NCBI GenBank assembly: GCA_014529385.2
Contig: CM043964.1
Location: 106,706,087-106,766,086 of the forward strand
Length of the DNA stretch: 60,000 bases
Source of the DNA: Adiantum capillus-veneris
Taxonomy: Eukaryota; Streptophyta; Polypodiopsida; Polypodiales; Pteridaceae
Direction: 5' to 3'
Shown: one piece after another, positions 43,986-54,199 of the stretch
Layout: each line of letters starts with the position of its first letter
How positions within the stretch are numbered: position 1 is the first letter of the stretch
Notes under the pieces: generated by a model
Told to the model about the DNA's origin: nothing
What the model saw: the letters and a program-made list of their open reading frames with translations, nothing else
The model's database searches: none
Position numbers and translations under genes: made by a program

Positions 43986-45719
43986 TGCTTGGTACTTCTG
44001 TCATTGGATTTCGTAAAAATGTTTCATGTTCTTCTATTGAACTTGGGGATTCCGATGAATCCAACTTTATTCGGGAAATCATCATTGATTTCAAGGATGT
44101 TTTTCCTGATGATCTACCTCTTGGCTTGCCGCCTTCGAGAGGAGTAGATCATGGCAATGAGTTGGTGGCTGGTAGTCAGCTCTTCTCAAAGCAACTCTGT
44201 CGGTTTAGTAAAACTGAGGAGGACGAGATTCAGCGGCAGCTGAAAGATTATCTCGATAGGGGTTTTGTTCGGCCAAGTAAATCCCCGTGGGGAGCGCCAG
44301 TGTTACTTTCTTGAAAGAAGGATAACACTATGCGCTTTTGCGTGGATTACAAGGGGTTGAAGAAGCTCACTGTTATGAATAAGTATCCGCTCCCACGCAT
44401 GGACGATTTGATAGATCGGCTTCATGGAGTGTTGTATTTTACAAAGATAGACCTGCGATCAGGCTATCATCAAATACGGATCAAACTGGAATACATTTTT
44501 AAGACAGGTTTCCATACGCGTTATGGTAACTATGAGTTTTTGGTCTTGCCTTTTGGTTTGACCAATGCTCCAACTACGTTTCAGCAGATGATGAATGATC
44601 TGCTAAGACCATTTTTAGGCAGCTGTCACAAGACGGGCACCACGTGCTAATAGAAAAGAACAGATTGAACAGACTTTTAGCACTTCAATAACAACTGAAC
44701 TGAAAGAGAGAGACGACATGCGACACGGAGTGGCGGAATTCCACCCCAGAGAGTATTGGCCCCAAACCTTGGCGCCCCTTTCGGTATTTCTTTATATTGC
44801 ATCATCAAAATACAAGACGGTACTCCAGACTCTGCACCTTCTCCAGGAAGCATGCCAGAGAATGAGCCCTAACCTCATATTTAAAGGCCCTTGGCCTAAA
44901 AAGCAGTTTACAGTAAAAGCCTTCAAACTTAAAAGCTGTTGGTCCAAAAGCAAAGCCAAAAAGCTGCCAGCATAAATCACGGAAATCCGTACAGCTTGCC
45001 ACGTCATCAGCCAACGCAAATTTCGAAAATCAGCCTGCTACCCTTAGGGTTAGGGTTAGGGTTTTCAAAATTAGGGTTTGTAGGTTTAAGGGTTAGGGTT
45101 TTTAGAATTAGGGTTTCCAGAATTAGGGTTTCAACAATTAGGGTTTCTTGCAAAAATTAGGGTTAGGGTTTTCTGCTCTCGGACAACCATGTCATCACTT
45201 TGTGACACTTCTTCTGTTGCTTGTTCTTCTTAGGGTTTAGGCCCCTCAGCCGGTAGCTCCGTTCTTCAGTAGGTCGACATGTCAGCAGTTTGTTACAACA
45301 GCTTCGTTTTTGTATTTCTCGATGATATCTTGATCTACAGCCGAAGTTTGTCTGAGTACTTAGCGCATATACGCGTTGTTCTTGAAGTACTGAGAATTGA
45401 GAAGCTTTATGCTAAGGCTTCCAAGTGTGAATCTGTACTTGGGTCACATCATTACTTGCGATGGAATTCGCGTCGACCCTGAAAAATTGGATAAAGTGTG
45501 AAATTGGCCCATTCTGAAGAATGTGCGCGAAGTAAAGTCCTTTTTAGGCTTTACAGGATTCTTTCGCAAACTCATCAAGGATTACTCTAAAGTTGCTGTG
45601 CCGCTTACGCAACTTTTAAAAGGAGGGGTGGAAGGACTGAAGACTTCAGATCCTCATTGTAAAGGTAATCCCCCTGTTGTTTGGAATGAGCGTCTCGACG
45701 AGAGCTTTCAGACACTAAA
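43907..45719 (+). pseudogene. reverse transcriptase of element H, split by a solo LTR
   Basis: DVFPDDLPLGLPPSRGVDH opens it. A TGA at about 44314 replaces a residue before [42 protein letters not shown] and [13 protein letters not shown] follow to 44623. After the solo LTR the chain continues with FVFLDDILIYSRS (about 45305-45345), which contains the catalytic LDD. The thumb (VKSFLGFTGFFRKLI) ends at the MITE. Confidence 0.82.
44624..45297 (-). mobile_element. solo LTR (K family) with telomere-like repeats, inside RT of element H
   Basis: TGTCACAAGACGGG to TTGTTACA; flanks GCAGC (44619-44623) and ACAGC (45298-45302) agree at four of five bases. About ten TTAGGG/TTTAGGG words lie at 45044-45170, which the sister LTR at 41007 lacks. 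Confidence 0.85.
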
Positions 45720-46007
45720 GGGTGAAAGCATGTTAACCTGTCATGCTTTTTCATGTCCCGGACAATGCTAACTAGCACAATTTTGACATATGCTAACTAG
45801 TACAATAACTTAAGCTACATCTCCAAGATCTATGACATATGATATATCAATAGAAAGCACTTGAAACAAAGAATCCAAATGTACAACCTCCGACAAATTT
45901 TGATATTATTTGTAAAAAATTTACCGGACGCCCAACTTTTTGAAGATGTGCTAACTTGAAACTGCTAACTAGCACAAAAAGCGCGAAAGGTTAACATGCT
46001 TTCACCC
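45720..46007. mobile_element. 288-bp MITE with 20-bp perfect TIRs
   Basis: TIR GGGTGAAAGCATGTTAACCT at 45720-45739 and its exact complement at 45988-46007. The flanking TAAA (45716-45719 and 46008-46011) is a likely TSD. Removing it restores the RT/RNase H frame (QTLK then HLVTTT). GCTAACTAG(C/T)ACAA occurs three times inside. TSD and TIR form may fit a PIF/Harbinger-type MITE, but the superfamily is not certain. Confidence 0.88.
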
Positions 46008-46011
46008 TAAA

Positions 46012-46440
46012 GCACTTGGTGACTACTACTCCAATATTGCACATTGTGGATCCTAGCAAACCGTTTGTGGTTGAAACGGATGTTAGTGATTATGCCATTG
46101 GTGCGGCATTATCCCAGGATGGACGTCTTGTTTTGTGTTGGAAAGTAAGAAACTTTGTGACGCCGAGATGCGTTATCCAACGTATGAGAAGGAGCTTTAC
46201 GTGATAGTTCACACCTTTAGGAAATGGCGACACTACTTGTATGGCTCTACGCTTGTTGCATGGACAAATCATCACTCCTTGCGCTGTCTGTGATCAGGGT
46301 GATCTCAGAGGCCGGAAGGCTAGATGGGTTGAGCTTATGCAAGAGTTTGACTTTGAGATCCGTTATAGAAAAGGTTCCAAGAATCGAGTTGCTGATGTAC
46401 TCAGCTGGATTCTTGAGGTTAATGCCTTGTCTATGGCTGA
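46012..46440 (+). pseudogene. RNase H of element H
   Basis: [20 protein letters not shown] gives the first part. After a frameshift near 46130 the text reads [27 protein letters not shown] and TNHHSLRC, and after another shift ELMQEFDFEIRYRKGSKN and VADVLS. The usual TDH is TNH. Confidence 0.75.
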
Positions 46441-46499
46441 AATCTCGACGGATTTCTCTCTCTCTCTTCGAGGGCTATGTCGTTCCAATGGCCATTTTG

Positions 46500-47475
46500 G
46501 CAAGATATGGAATGAGGTCGAAGCGGGGCATGACTCGCATACAGGCTTGGGTGATCCGGAGACCCAAGTGAATCATGCCAGAGAGACGAAACATCAACAA
46601 TATTCCATTAAAGGTGGACTATTGTTCAGAAATGGAAAAGTCTGCATGCCGGAAATCAATGAGGTTCGACAAAGGATTTTGTACAAATGCCACGATGTTC
46701 TTAGCGCTGGGCACCCAGGCATTCAAAGAACTTTGGCTTTGGTCAAGCGATATTTCTATTGGCCAGAATGCGCTCTTACATAGAGGGCTATGTGAAGAGA
46801 TGCGCTCAGTGTCAGGTCAATAAGGCAGAGCGTCTTAAGAAAGCTGGCCTGCTACATCCATTGGAAATCCGAGATGCCAAGTGGCAGAGTATTTTATGAA
46901 CTTCATCGTTGGTTTGCCAAATACTAGTCGGGGCAATGACGCTATTTGGGTTGTGGTCGATAGACTCACAAAAATGGCAAAGTTTATACCAACGAAGTCG
47001 ACAGTTAAAAGCCATGAGCTGGCGGTTTTATTTGTCGATCAGATTTACAAGCTATATGGTCGGCCAGAGGATATCGTCAGTGATCGAGATACTAAGTTCA
47101 CTGGCCGGTTTTGGCGAGACGTGTTTGCTCATCTTCAGACGAAGTTGAGTATGTCGTCTTCTCACCATCCTGAGTCCGAGGGGCAAACTGAGAGGATGAA
47201 TCAGACGTTAGAGGACATGTTGAGAGCCTATGTCTCTCACAGGCAGTCTGATTGGGAAAGGTATCAGCCACAGTTAGAGTTTGCCTACAATAGTAGCAAG
47301 CATTCTGCTACTGGATTTAGCCCATTCATGCTGATGTATGGATTTGAGCCTAAATCCCCGATTGCTCTTGCCTTAGAGAAAGTCAAGGAACGCCAAACTC
47401 GTGATTTCTTGAATGCCATGCAAGAAATGCTCGATTTGGCTAAGGATAGTATAAGAACGGCTCGTGATTGAGTCA
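46500..47475 (+). pseudogene. integrase of element H, first Asp changed
   Basis: The zinc domain has HDVLSAGHPGIQRT and, after a TAG near 46780, CAQCQ. In the core the usual MDFI reads YFMNFIVGLP (about 46890-46920), so Asp is Asn. IVSDRDTKFTG (second Asp) and EGQTERMNQ (Glu) are intact. A TGA near 47470 ends this frame before the C-terminal domain. Confidence 0.82.
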
Positions 47476-47509
47476 CTACTTATGCTAACCAAAAAAGAGA
47501 TCTCCAAGG

Positions 47510-47958
47510 ACTCTAGATGTGGGACAATGGGTTTATCTGAAGATACCCAAGGATTCCAAGACTATGCGAACGGGAAAGCATTATAAGCTTTCAGCTAGAT
47601 ATTGTGGTCCATTTTTTATCACAAAGAAAATTGGCCAAGTTGCCTATAAACTAGCTCTTCCTTCGGATGTTAGTGTACATACATCCAGTGTTTCATGTCA
47701 GCCGCCTTAAAATAAAATTGGGCGAAGCCGACGATGTGCCTATCGAGAAAAATGTATGGCAAGATATGCAAACTGAGAATATTCCTTGAGAGTCGGAGGC
47801 AATTTTAGATCATCGTACCTGTCATTCGCGCCAAAAGACTTATGATGAGTACTTAATTAAATGGAAGGGTCAATTTGAAAGGTTTGCTACTTGGAAACGA
47901 GTTAGAGCTCTCAAAGCTCAGTATCCCTACTTCATTGATGAGGACATCAATGGTTCTT
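47510..47958 (+). pseudogene. integrase C-terminal and chromodomain-like end of element H
   Basis: WVYLKIPKDSKTMRTGKHYK and RYCGPFFITKKIGQVAYKL are the GPY/F-type module. After frame changes, TYDEYLIKWKGQFERFATW resembles the start of a chromodomain. The stop at 47957 is followed by the purine tract and 3' LTR. Confidence 0.7.
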
Positions 47959-47975
47959 AAGGGGGGAAGGAAGTA

Positions 47976-48360
47976 TGTTATGTCCCGCTCTTAGGAGAGG
48001 GGATCTAGCCCAGATGGCGTTGGGATGAGCGTCCAGTGTTCGGGCGGACGTAGTGTGAACCCGGCCAATGTGGCCGGTCATTATTATAAAAGGGAGGCCA
48101 AGGCCTCGTTTGCAGTTATCAACCCCCACTAGCAGAGTGCCAATGGTTAGCCCGCGAGACTAGGAGTGCGTGAGGTCACCTCGAGGAGGTGAGGCCGGGT
48201 GGTATGGGACGCTCGGTCTTACACGTGCACGCCTACGTCCTCGGACACTGGCCTCAGCACGGGGGAGCTGCCAGATGGTGGCTATGGTCGGGTGGTTCGT
48301 TCGACGCGTGTCTGTAGGCGGTCTGTGTAGCCGAGAGATCCACTCCATGTGTTCATTTCA
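47976..48360 (+). repeat. 3' LTR of element H
   Basis: 385 bp, partner of 40465-40849, followed by TSD ACGAG. Confidence 0.9.
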
Positions 48361-48365
48361 ACGAG

Positions 48366-48770
48366 CGTGATGAATTGCATGATAATGATAAGCATGCTGA
48401 TTTGCAGGATAAAGATGTGATTGTTCACAAGGATGATGGTTTAGTTGATACTCTTTCTAGTGAAGCTAACCTCATTGCAGATCCGATCAATCACGAAAAA
48501 CGGATCTTGGCTCTCGAGTTGAGGTCCAAAGAACCCCCACATGAAGTATTCTGTGTTCGAATGATTAGTAAACACGCATTGTTCAAGTGTTTCATTCGTG
48601 ATGCTTTCCTGTAGTTTAGCACCGTCCTTATGTGATCCCTTTTTATAGGCATGCCATATTGCACGATGAACACGATGCACTCATGAATGAGCACGGAGTC
48701 ACAGATGACTTTGTGTCGCTTTCAACGCGGCCCAAAGAAGCAAGCATTGCAGACCTTTATGAAGTTCAAG
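48366..48770 (+). pseudogene. gag continuation of element G
   Basis: Continues the His-Asp repeat region (ELHDNDKHADLQDKDVIVHK). Then SEANLIADPINHEKRILALE, with stops near 48613 and 48631, and HAILHDEHDALMNEHGVTDD in a shifted frame. No known domain. It ends where an inverted LTR piece begins. Confidence 0.55.
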
Positions 48771-49018
48771 TAATAGGGAAAATAGGTTTTATGCACTGGA
48801 AAATGCTCCTGATGAATTCTGATGGTAATGCTGATGATCATGCTGTGTGCAACCAGAGGATATGTATCTACTCTAAGTGCTTGGGCATGCACGGTCTACG
48901 AACAGACTCACAAAAGTGCCAGAACACTTCCTAAGCTAGGCTAACTGAACCCTGGACTTGAAGTAGCTTGTCCACATGTACATAGGGTTAGATGTGCATG
49001 TGACATCCCCTCCTTTTT

Positions 49019-50100
49019 AAAGTGAGGTACTGATACCGAGTTGCATGGCTTCCTTGTAGTTTGCCAACAACTCTGGGTAATCTTTGAAAAACTCTTCGTC
49101 GACTCACACTGCTTCGTGGATTCCTCGATCTTTGAACTTCAAAAAGTAGTGTCTCACTTGCTTCTTTGAACCATGTCGAAACCGATGCTACAACACTTGG
49201 TCCAGCTCCATGACTTCTGCTTCATCAATGATCTCAAGTTCTTCTTCTTGCGAAATGTCCTTTGGAGGTGTTCCCTGAAACACTTTCAACCAAGAAACAT
49301 GGAAAACATTGTGCATTGACCATGAGTTAAGCAACTACGATTTCATTGAAACCTCATTTATCTTTTTAATGACAGGAAATGGACCATACATTCGAAAAGA
49401 CAACTTGGGACACTTCTTTCCAACTTGCTTAAGACGTTGCTTGATGATTCTTAAATACACCCAATCCCCTTCCTCGATCAAAACATCCTGGCGATGCTTA
49501 TTAGCCTGCCGTGAATAAGATTCCTGAGCCTTGCTTACCCGAAGCTTCACACTCTCAGAAATCTCATCCAATGACTGACTTTCAGCATTGGCATCAGGCA
49601 TTTGACTGACCGAGCGAGTCAAAAGTGATTGGAACGGATGGCCAAAAGCTGCCTCATACGGAGTTTGACCAATGGCGGAGGAAAAAGAGTTATTCAAAAT
49701 AGCCTGAACCAATGGAAGATAGAGCTCCCAATGAGACTACTGATCATGTACATATGACTTTAAAACATCCAAAGCCAATTGATTGTAAATCTCTTTCTGA
49801 CCATCTGACTGTGGATGAAAAGCCGATGAAAGATACTTGGTGCCAAAATTTTCAAAGAGTGCGCGCCAAAAATTGGACGTGAACTTAACATCGCCATCTA
49901 AAACGATCGATTATGGCAAACCACAGAGGAGATACGAATGCTTTATGAACGATCGTGCCACATCTTGTGCAGTGACTGTGGCCTTACAAGGAATCAACAT
50001 GCAAAACTTGCTGAAATAATTAACAATGGTCAAACATTGAGTGTTCCTTGAATGCAAACTATGTGGAAGGTTAGTCGCAAAATCCATGGAAATATCTTGA
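49019..50100 (-). pseudogene. integrase of element I
   Basis: SMDFATNLPHS (first Asp), VLDGDVKFTSNF (second Asp) and DGQKEIYNQLA (Glu) are readable. Two in-frame stops lie near 49905 and 49740. The C-terminal part (49712-49335) has LSFRMYGPFPVIKKINEVS, then NVFHVSWLKVFQG and the end YFLKFKDRGIHEAV near 49130-49090. Confidence 0.72.
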
Positions 50101-50114
50101 AATCATCATGCAAA

Positions 50115-50564
50115 TCATGTGTCTTGCTTTGGAGAAATAGAGACAGAGAGAGTCTCCTTTTCCTGATTCTGTGCAAAGTGCGCCTGCACTTGAGAAAAAA
50201 GTCGCCACAACTCTTTCATGTGTTTATCGCTCTTCTCTTGTCTTGCTTTGTTCTCGTGGGCATATTCTGCTTGTCTTTCGTTGTTCTCGCGATCAAATTT
50301 GTCTTGTCTTTCTTTGGCTTCCAAGCGTGCTTGCTCGCTCTCACGCGCTATGGCTGCCATTCTTTCTTGGTATTTGCGCTCTATGGCTGCTATTCTTTCT
50401 TCGCTTTCTAACTTCCTCTCCATCATCCTCTTGTCGAAAGCCTCCATAGGAGTTAGTGCAATCCTTGGCGTATATGGGGAAGGGGGATGGTCGGAAAAAC
50501 CTCCTGGTGGGGAAAATTCTTCTTCGCCTCTCTCATGCTCATCACCTCTAAGCGAAGTATCCAT
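50115..50564 (-). CDS. gag N-terminal part of element I, open
   Basis: 149 residues from MDTSLRGDEHERGEEEFSP through a Pro-rich segment to a long charged helix (residues about 45-125, rich in Glu, Arg, Lys and Gln), probably a coiled coil. It stops at SPKQDT, just before the deletion junction with integrase. Longer and cleaner than the matching part of element G. It is not a host gene. Confidence 0.6.
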   Translation of the reverse strand: MDTSLRGDEHERGEEEFSPPGGFSDHPPSPYTPRIALTPMEAFDKRMMERKLESEERIAAIERKYQERMAAIARESEQARLEAKERQDKFDRENNERQAEYAHENKARQEKSDKHMKELWRLFSQVQAHFAQNQEKETLSVSISPKQDT

Positions 50565-51049
50565 TCCGCTTCAAGTGATGACCATCCACCGAAGTCTGGG
50601 ATTCTTGTGGTCTTGGGTTCTTAAGTTCACGAGAAACTTGGGTTCTTGGGGTTCTTGAGGGTCTTGAGGGTCTTGAGGTTCTTGAGGTTCTTCTTTCGCT
50701 TGCAATCTGTGTTCGAGAAGCATCTTCTCTTCACCCGAGTTCTTCTCTTTTCCGCGGGCGCACCCCTTGGCGGCCTTGCGCTCACACCAAGGTTTCTTTT
50801 TCCCACCTCATGTCGATTGGCCGACCGCTAAGTGCATGATCCGCTCTCAATGAGTGAAAAGAGGCACAAGGGGAGGCTGGACAAGCCCTTCTTTCTTGGG
50901 TTTCCTGTCACTCTTCAAAAACACGATTAAGAATCGACACGCCTAAGAGAACTTGGGTTACGTGCGATCGCAACAAGCAAAAAAAATTTACAAAATTATG
51001 TGGTTCTTTCCTTGAGTGATACAGAACACTGCCAAAGCTCTGATACCAA

Positions 51050-52357
51050 TGTAAGTGCAGCTGAATGAATGTTTGAACTTTGCTCAAGATGAGTGCTCCG
51101 AACTGTGCTCAAGGTTCCTTTTACTTACGGAAGGGAGAGCCTTCCGTTCTTAATGAGAGAATGCGATGATCACTAACAAAGTGAATGGACACTGTGCATG
51201 AGACTGAGAGGTAGAGAGAGAAGAGAAATACGACACCAGAGGCATTGTAAAACCCTCCTCCGAAGGCCCCACTCTCTATGGCGAGAGCGGTCTACTTATG
51301 ATTGCACAAATCTCTACAATGCTTGGACTTGCCGACGATGTCGATGACGACGAGACGATTGAAATTTGAAAACGCTAAGGGGCTGAAATCTGCAAATCTT
51401 TATCTGCTGAATTTTGACTCTATGTCGGTGACGATGTCGATGACGATGATGCGACGACGACGCGCTGAAAACACAGATGCTGAAATCTGCGTTTTCCGGG
51501 CTGAAACTGTAAACCTTGCGGAAACTGACTGTGCGGCGAGGAACTGCTGCGGGAAGGTGAGATCTGCGAGGTTCGGGGGTTCTTCTGCGAGTACTAAGGG
51601 CTGAAAACTGAAAACGCTGGTGTTTCTTGAGGTTCTGTCGCGGAGAATCTGCAAAACGTTGGGGTATGATGCAGATGCAAAAACGCTAGGGCTGAACACT
51701 GAAAACGCTGGTGTTTCTTGAGGTTCCGTCGCGGAGAATTTGCAAAACGCTGGGGTATGATGCAGATGCAAAAATGCTAGGGCTGAAAATCTGCTGCTGT
51801 CGTCGGCGGTTGTACTGCAAATGCAAAACACTAGGCTGATTTGTTGTGTCGTGATGACGCCGTGGCTGATTTGCTGTGCACAAAACGCCAAGGCTGATCT
51901 GATACAAAAACGTTAGGTCCTCAAATGGCTGAAAACTCTAGGGCTACTGCGGGTGTTGGTCTTTCTGAGAAGTTGCCTGTTGAGCAAGGTGCTCCTGCTA
52001 CCTCTTCTGCCAGAAAGTGCTAACTCTAGTTTGCTTATATATTATCTTAGCAAAATTGCCCTACCTACTTTCCAACAAAAGTCACTTCAAAATAATTAGT
52101 GAAAATTGTCAAATATAGGGAAAATAGGCCTATGCACTGTAAAAATGCTACTGATGGGATTTGACTAGAATCTGATGGTCATGCTGTGTGCAACCAAAGG
52201 ATATGTATCTAATCTAAGTGTTTGGACATGCACGGTCTGCGAACAGACTCACAAAAGTGCCAGATCACTTCCTATTCTAGATTGACTTGAATGAACTGAA
52301 CCCTGGTCATGCTATAGCTTGTCCACTGATACATAGGGTTGGATGTGTCACGTGACA
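51050..52357 (-). repeat. 5' LTR of element I
   Basis: Contains about ten AAAACGCT(A/G)-type words at 51360-51920 and an internal near-duplicate (GAAAACGCTGGTGTTTCTTG occurs near 51605 and 51700, about 95 bp apart). It abuts, at 52358, the leader of element J. Confidence 0.82.
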
Positions 52358-53210
52358 TAACTGCACGGTCCGCTCTCAATGAGTGAAAAGAGGCACAAGG
52401 GGAGGCTGGACAAGCCCTTCTTTCTTGGGTTTCCTGTCTCTCTTCAAAAACACGATTAGGAATCAACACGTCCAAGAGGACTTGGATTACGAGGCGATCG
52501 CAACAAGCAAAAAAAAATCTTGTGCCTTGAGTGATATAGAACACTACCAAAGCTCTGATACCAATGTTAGGTGCAACGGAAGTGAATGTTGAACTTTGCT
52601 CAAGATGAGTGCTCAAGGGTTCCTTTTACTTACGAAAGGGAGAGCCTTCTCTTCCTTTAGTGAGAGAGTGCAATGGACACAAACAAAGTGGTGAACACTG
52701 TGAATGAACTTTGAAGGTGCATGAGACCGACAGAGAAGAATACGACAGCAGGATGTTGTCAAAGCCCTCCTCCAATTGCCCCTCTCTCGCCATGCTATTG
52801 ATTGCACAAATCTGGTACAAGATACTGATGCAAGTCGTGAGGCTATGATGCAATGTGGATCTAAGTTTGGAGATGGCGGTGACGACGAGAGCTGTGACGA
52901 CGTATGGCTGAAATGCTAACTGTTGAAATCGCTGGAACTGCTGTTGTCTCGGCTGCTGAAAACACTGAATTTCTGTACTTGAAAAACGCTGATCTGCTGG
53001 TCTTTAAAAACGCTAATCTTCTGGTTGATAATTGCTGGTTTGCTGGTCTTGAATCGCTGAATTGCTGGCTTCAAAAACGCTGATTTGAGGAGCTCAAAAA
53101 CGTTGATCTCCTGGCTGCTTGGCGATGGGAATGCTGCTGAAAAACGCTGCGCTTTGCTTGGTGAAAAACGCCAGGTTCTGCAGGTGTTCTTGCTTGAGAA
53201 GAAGAAGAAG

Positions 53211-53345
53211 AAGAGAGTTTTAACGTCGTAGGAAACTATCCCAAGAGACCTTAAAGATCTAGGCGACGAGTAGAGTTGAACTCAAGACCTGTTATTCAAG
53301 AGGGAAATGGCATCACCAATCTACCACACCTTGGTGATAAAAAGG
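53211..53345 (-). repeat. tRNA-derived SINE-like segment
   Basis: On the minus strand an A-box-like TGGTAGATTGGT (53315-53326) is followed after 31 bases by a B-box-like GAGTTCAACTC (53273-53283), the spacing of RNA polymerase III promoters. The body ends near TCCTACGACG, before a TCT-rich tail (53202-53218). It does not fold as a complete tRNA. Ends and TSD are unclear. Confidence 0.5.
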
Positions 53346-53354
53346 TTATACCAT

Positions 53355-53358
<4 letters not shown>

Positions 53359-53418
<60 letters not shown>
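53359..53418. repeat. (GA)n array in LTR of element J
   Basis: 60 bp of GA adjoining the SINE-like segment. Confidence 0.95.
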
Positions 53419-53422
<4 letters not shown>

Positions 53423-53799
53423 TGTTGCAAGTAACTTGCCTGTGCACTTCTTCCTCTTCTGCCAGATTCTACTAGCGCTACGTTTTCTTTTATACAAGCT
53501 CTGCTAATTTGCCCTACCCAATTCCCAACAAAAGTCACCTAAAAATAATAAGTGAAAAATGGCTAAAATAGGGAAAATAGGTTTTATGCACTGGAAAATG
53601 CTCCTGATGGATTCTGATGGTAATGCTGATGATCATGCGGTGTGCAACCAGAGAATATGCATCTACTCTAAGTGCCTGGGCATGCACGATCTGCGAACAG
53701 ACTCACAAAAGTGCCAGAACACTTCCTAAGCTAGGCTAACCGAACCTTGGACTTGAAGTGCTTGTTTACATACACAAAGGGTTAGATGTGCACGTGACA

Positions 53800-53895
53800 T
53801 GCACTCTCTCTCAGTTCTGTTGTTTTGAAGTGTTTTAAAGTTGTCTCTTTTGTTTTTTTCTGTTGGCACATGGTGCCCTCCCATTACACCAAAAT
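53800..53895 (+). repeat. LTR 3'-end fragment of the K family
   Basis: CTCTCTCTCAGTT, a T-rich stretch and GGCACATGGTGCCC match the last part of the K-family LTR in plus orientation. It separates element J from the LINE. Confidence 0.45.
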
Positions 53896-54199
53896 TGTCT
53901 CGTATAAAGCCAAGATCCCTTAAATCTGTAGACGTTGGATGGCCTTCTTGACCATTTCTATTGTGAAGAAACAGGAGCTCATGGGTCGAGGCTCGGGTGG
54001 TTGTGGAATCAGAGGTTGGTTTGGTACTTCATAGAGTTTCTCTGCATAATCGTGCTATACCTGTGGGTCCTCAATAGTGGTAGGCGGTCGTGGCTCTCGA
54101 AGGGTGCGCCATGCTATGGCACTGTCCATGCTTATGAATAGGTGGTATAGCTCTAGCTCTTGAGCCTCGTCAAAAGCTTATCGCTTTTGGTGTGTGAGT

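Larger units (their letters stand above)
40465..48360 (+). mobile_element. element H: complete-ended chromovirus-type Ty3/gypsy element
   Basis: LTRs 40465-40849 and 47976-48360 are both 385 bp and differ at about 37 positions by eye (near 10%), so the insertion is old. TSD ACGAG is perfect (40460-40464 and 48361-48365). The primer-like site TGGTATTAGAGC is at 40850-40861 and the purine tract GGGGGGAAGGAAG at 47961-47973. Three later insertions (41007-41667, 44624-45297 and 45720-46007) account for gaps in the gene order. Confidence 0.9.
36348..48770 (+). mobile_element. element G: plus-strand LTR retrotransposon, split by a solo LTR and element H
   Basis: The 5' LTR is 36348-37510 (TGTCACGTGC to CCTTACA), inserted in F gag after GTATG. 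The primer site TTGGTATCAGAGC is at 37511-37523. Gag runs to 38470, is resumed at 40447-40464 between two insertions, and again at 48366-48770. At 48770 it joins an LTR piece in the opposite orientation, so its pol and 3' LTR are missing from the window. Confidence 0.75.
48771..52357 (-). mobile_element. element I: minus-strand LTR retrotransposon with large internal deletion
   Basis: The 5' LTR is 51050-52357 (1308 bp), primer site TTGGTATCAGAGC at 51037-51049, leader and gag 50115-51036. Gag is fused directly to the integrase core at about 50100, then the chromodomain-like end, purine tract AAAAAGGAGGGGA (49006-49018) and a 3' LTR of which only 235 bp remain (48771-49005). It belongs to the same family as G. 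Confidence 0.8.
52358..53799 (-). mobile_element. element J: 5' LTR (52565-53799) and leader fragment
   Basis: The leader 52358-52564 is homologous to 50835-51049 of element I, including the primer site TTGGTATCAGAGC (52552-52564). The LTR is 1235 bp, ends GTGACA, and holds AACGCT words (52900-53180), a tRNA-like segment and a GA array (53359-53418). Gag and beyond were cut off where I was inserted. Confidence 0.72.

Noticed and set aside
45044-45170. True telomere or chromosome end
   Set aside because: The repeats are degenerate, only about 125 bp long, and lie inside an LTR with flanking TSD.
53273-53326. Functional tRNA gene
   Set aside because: A- and B-box-like words exist, but no cloverleaf with a paired acceptor stem could be drawn.
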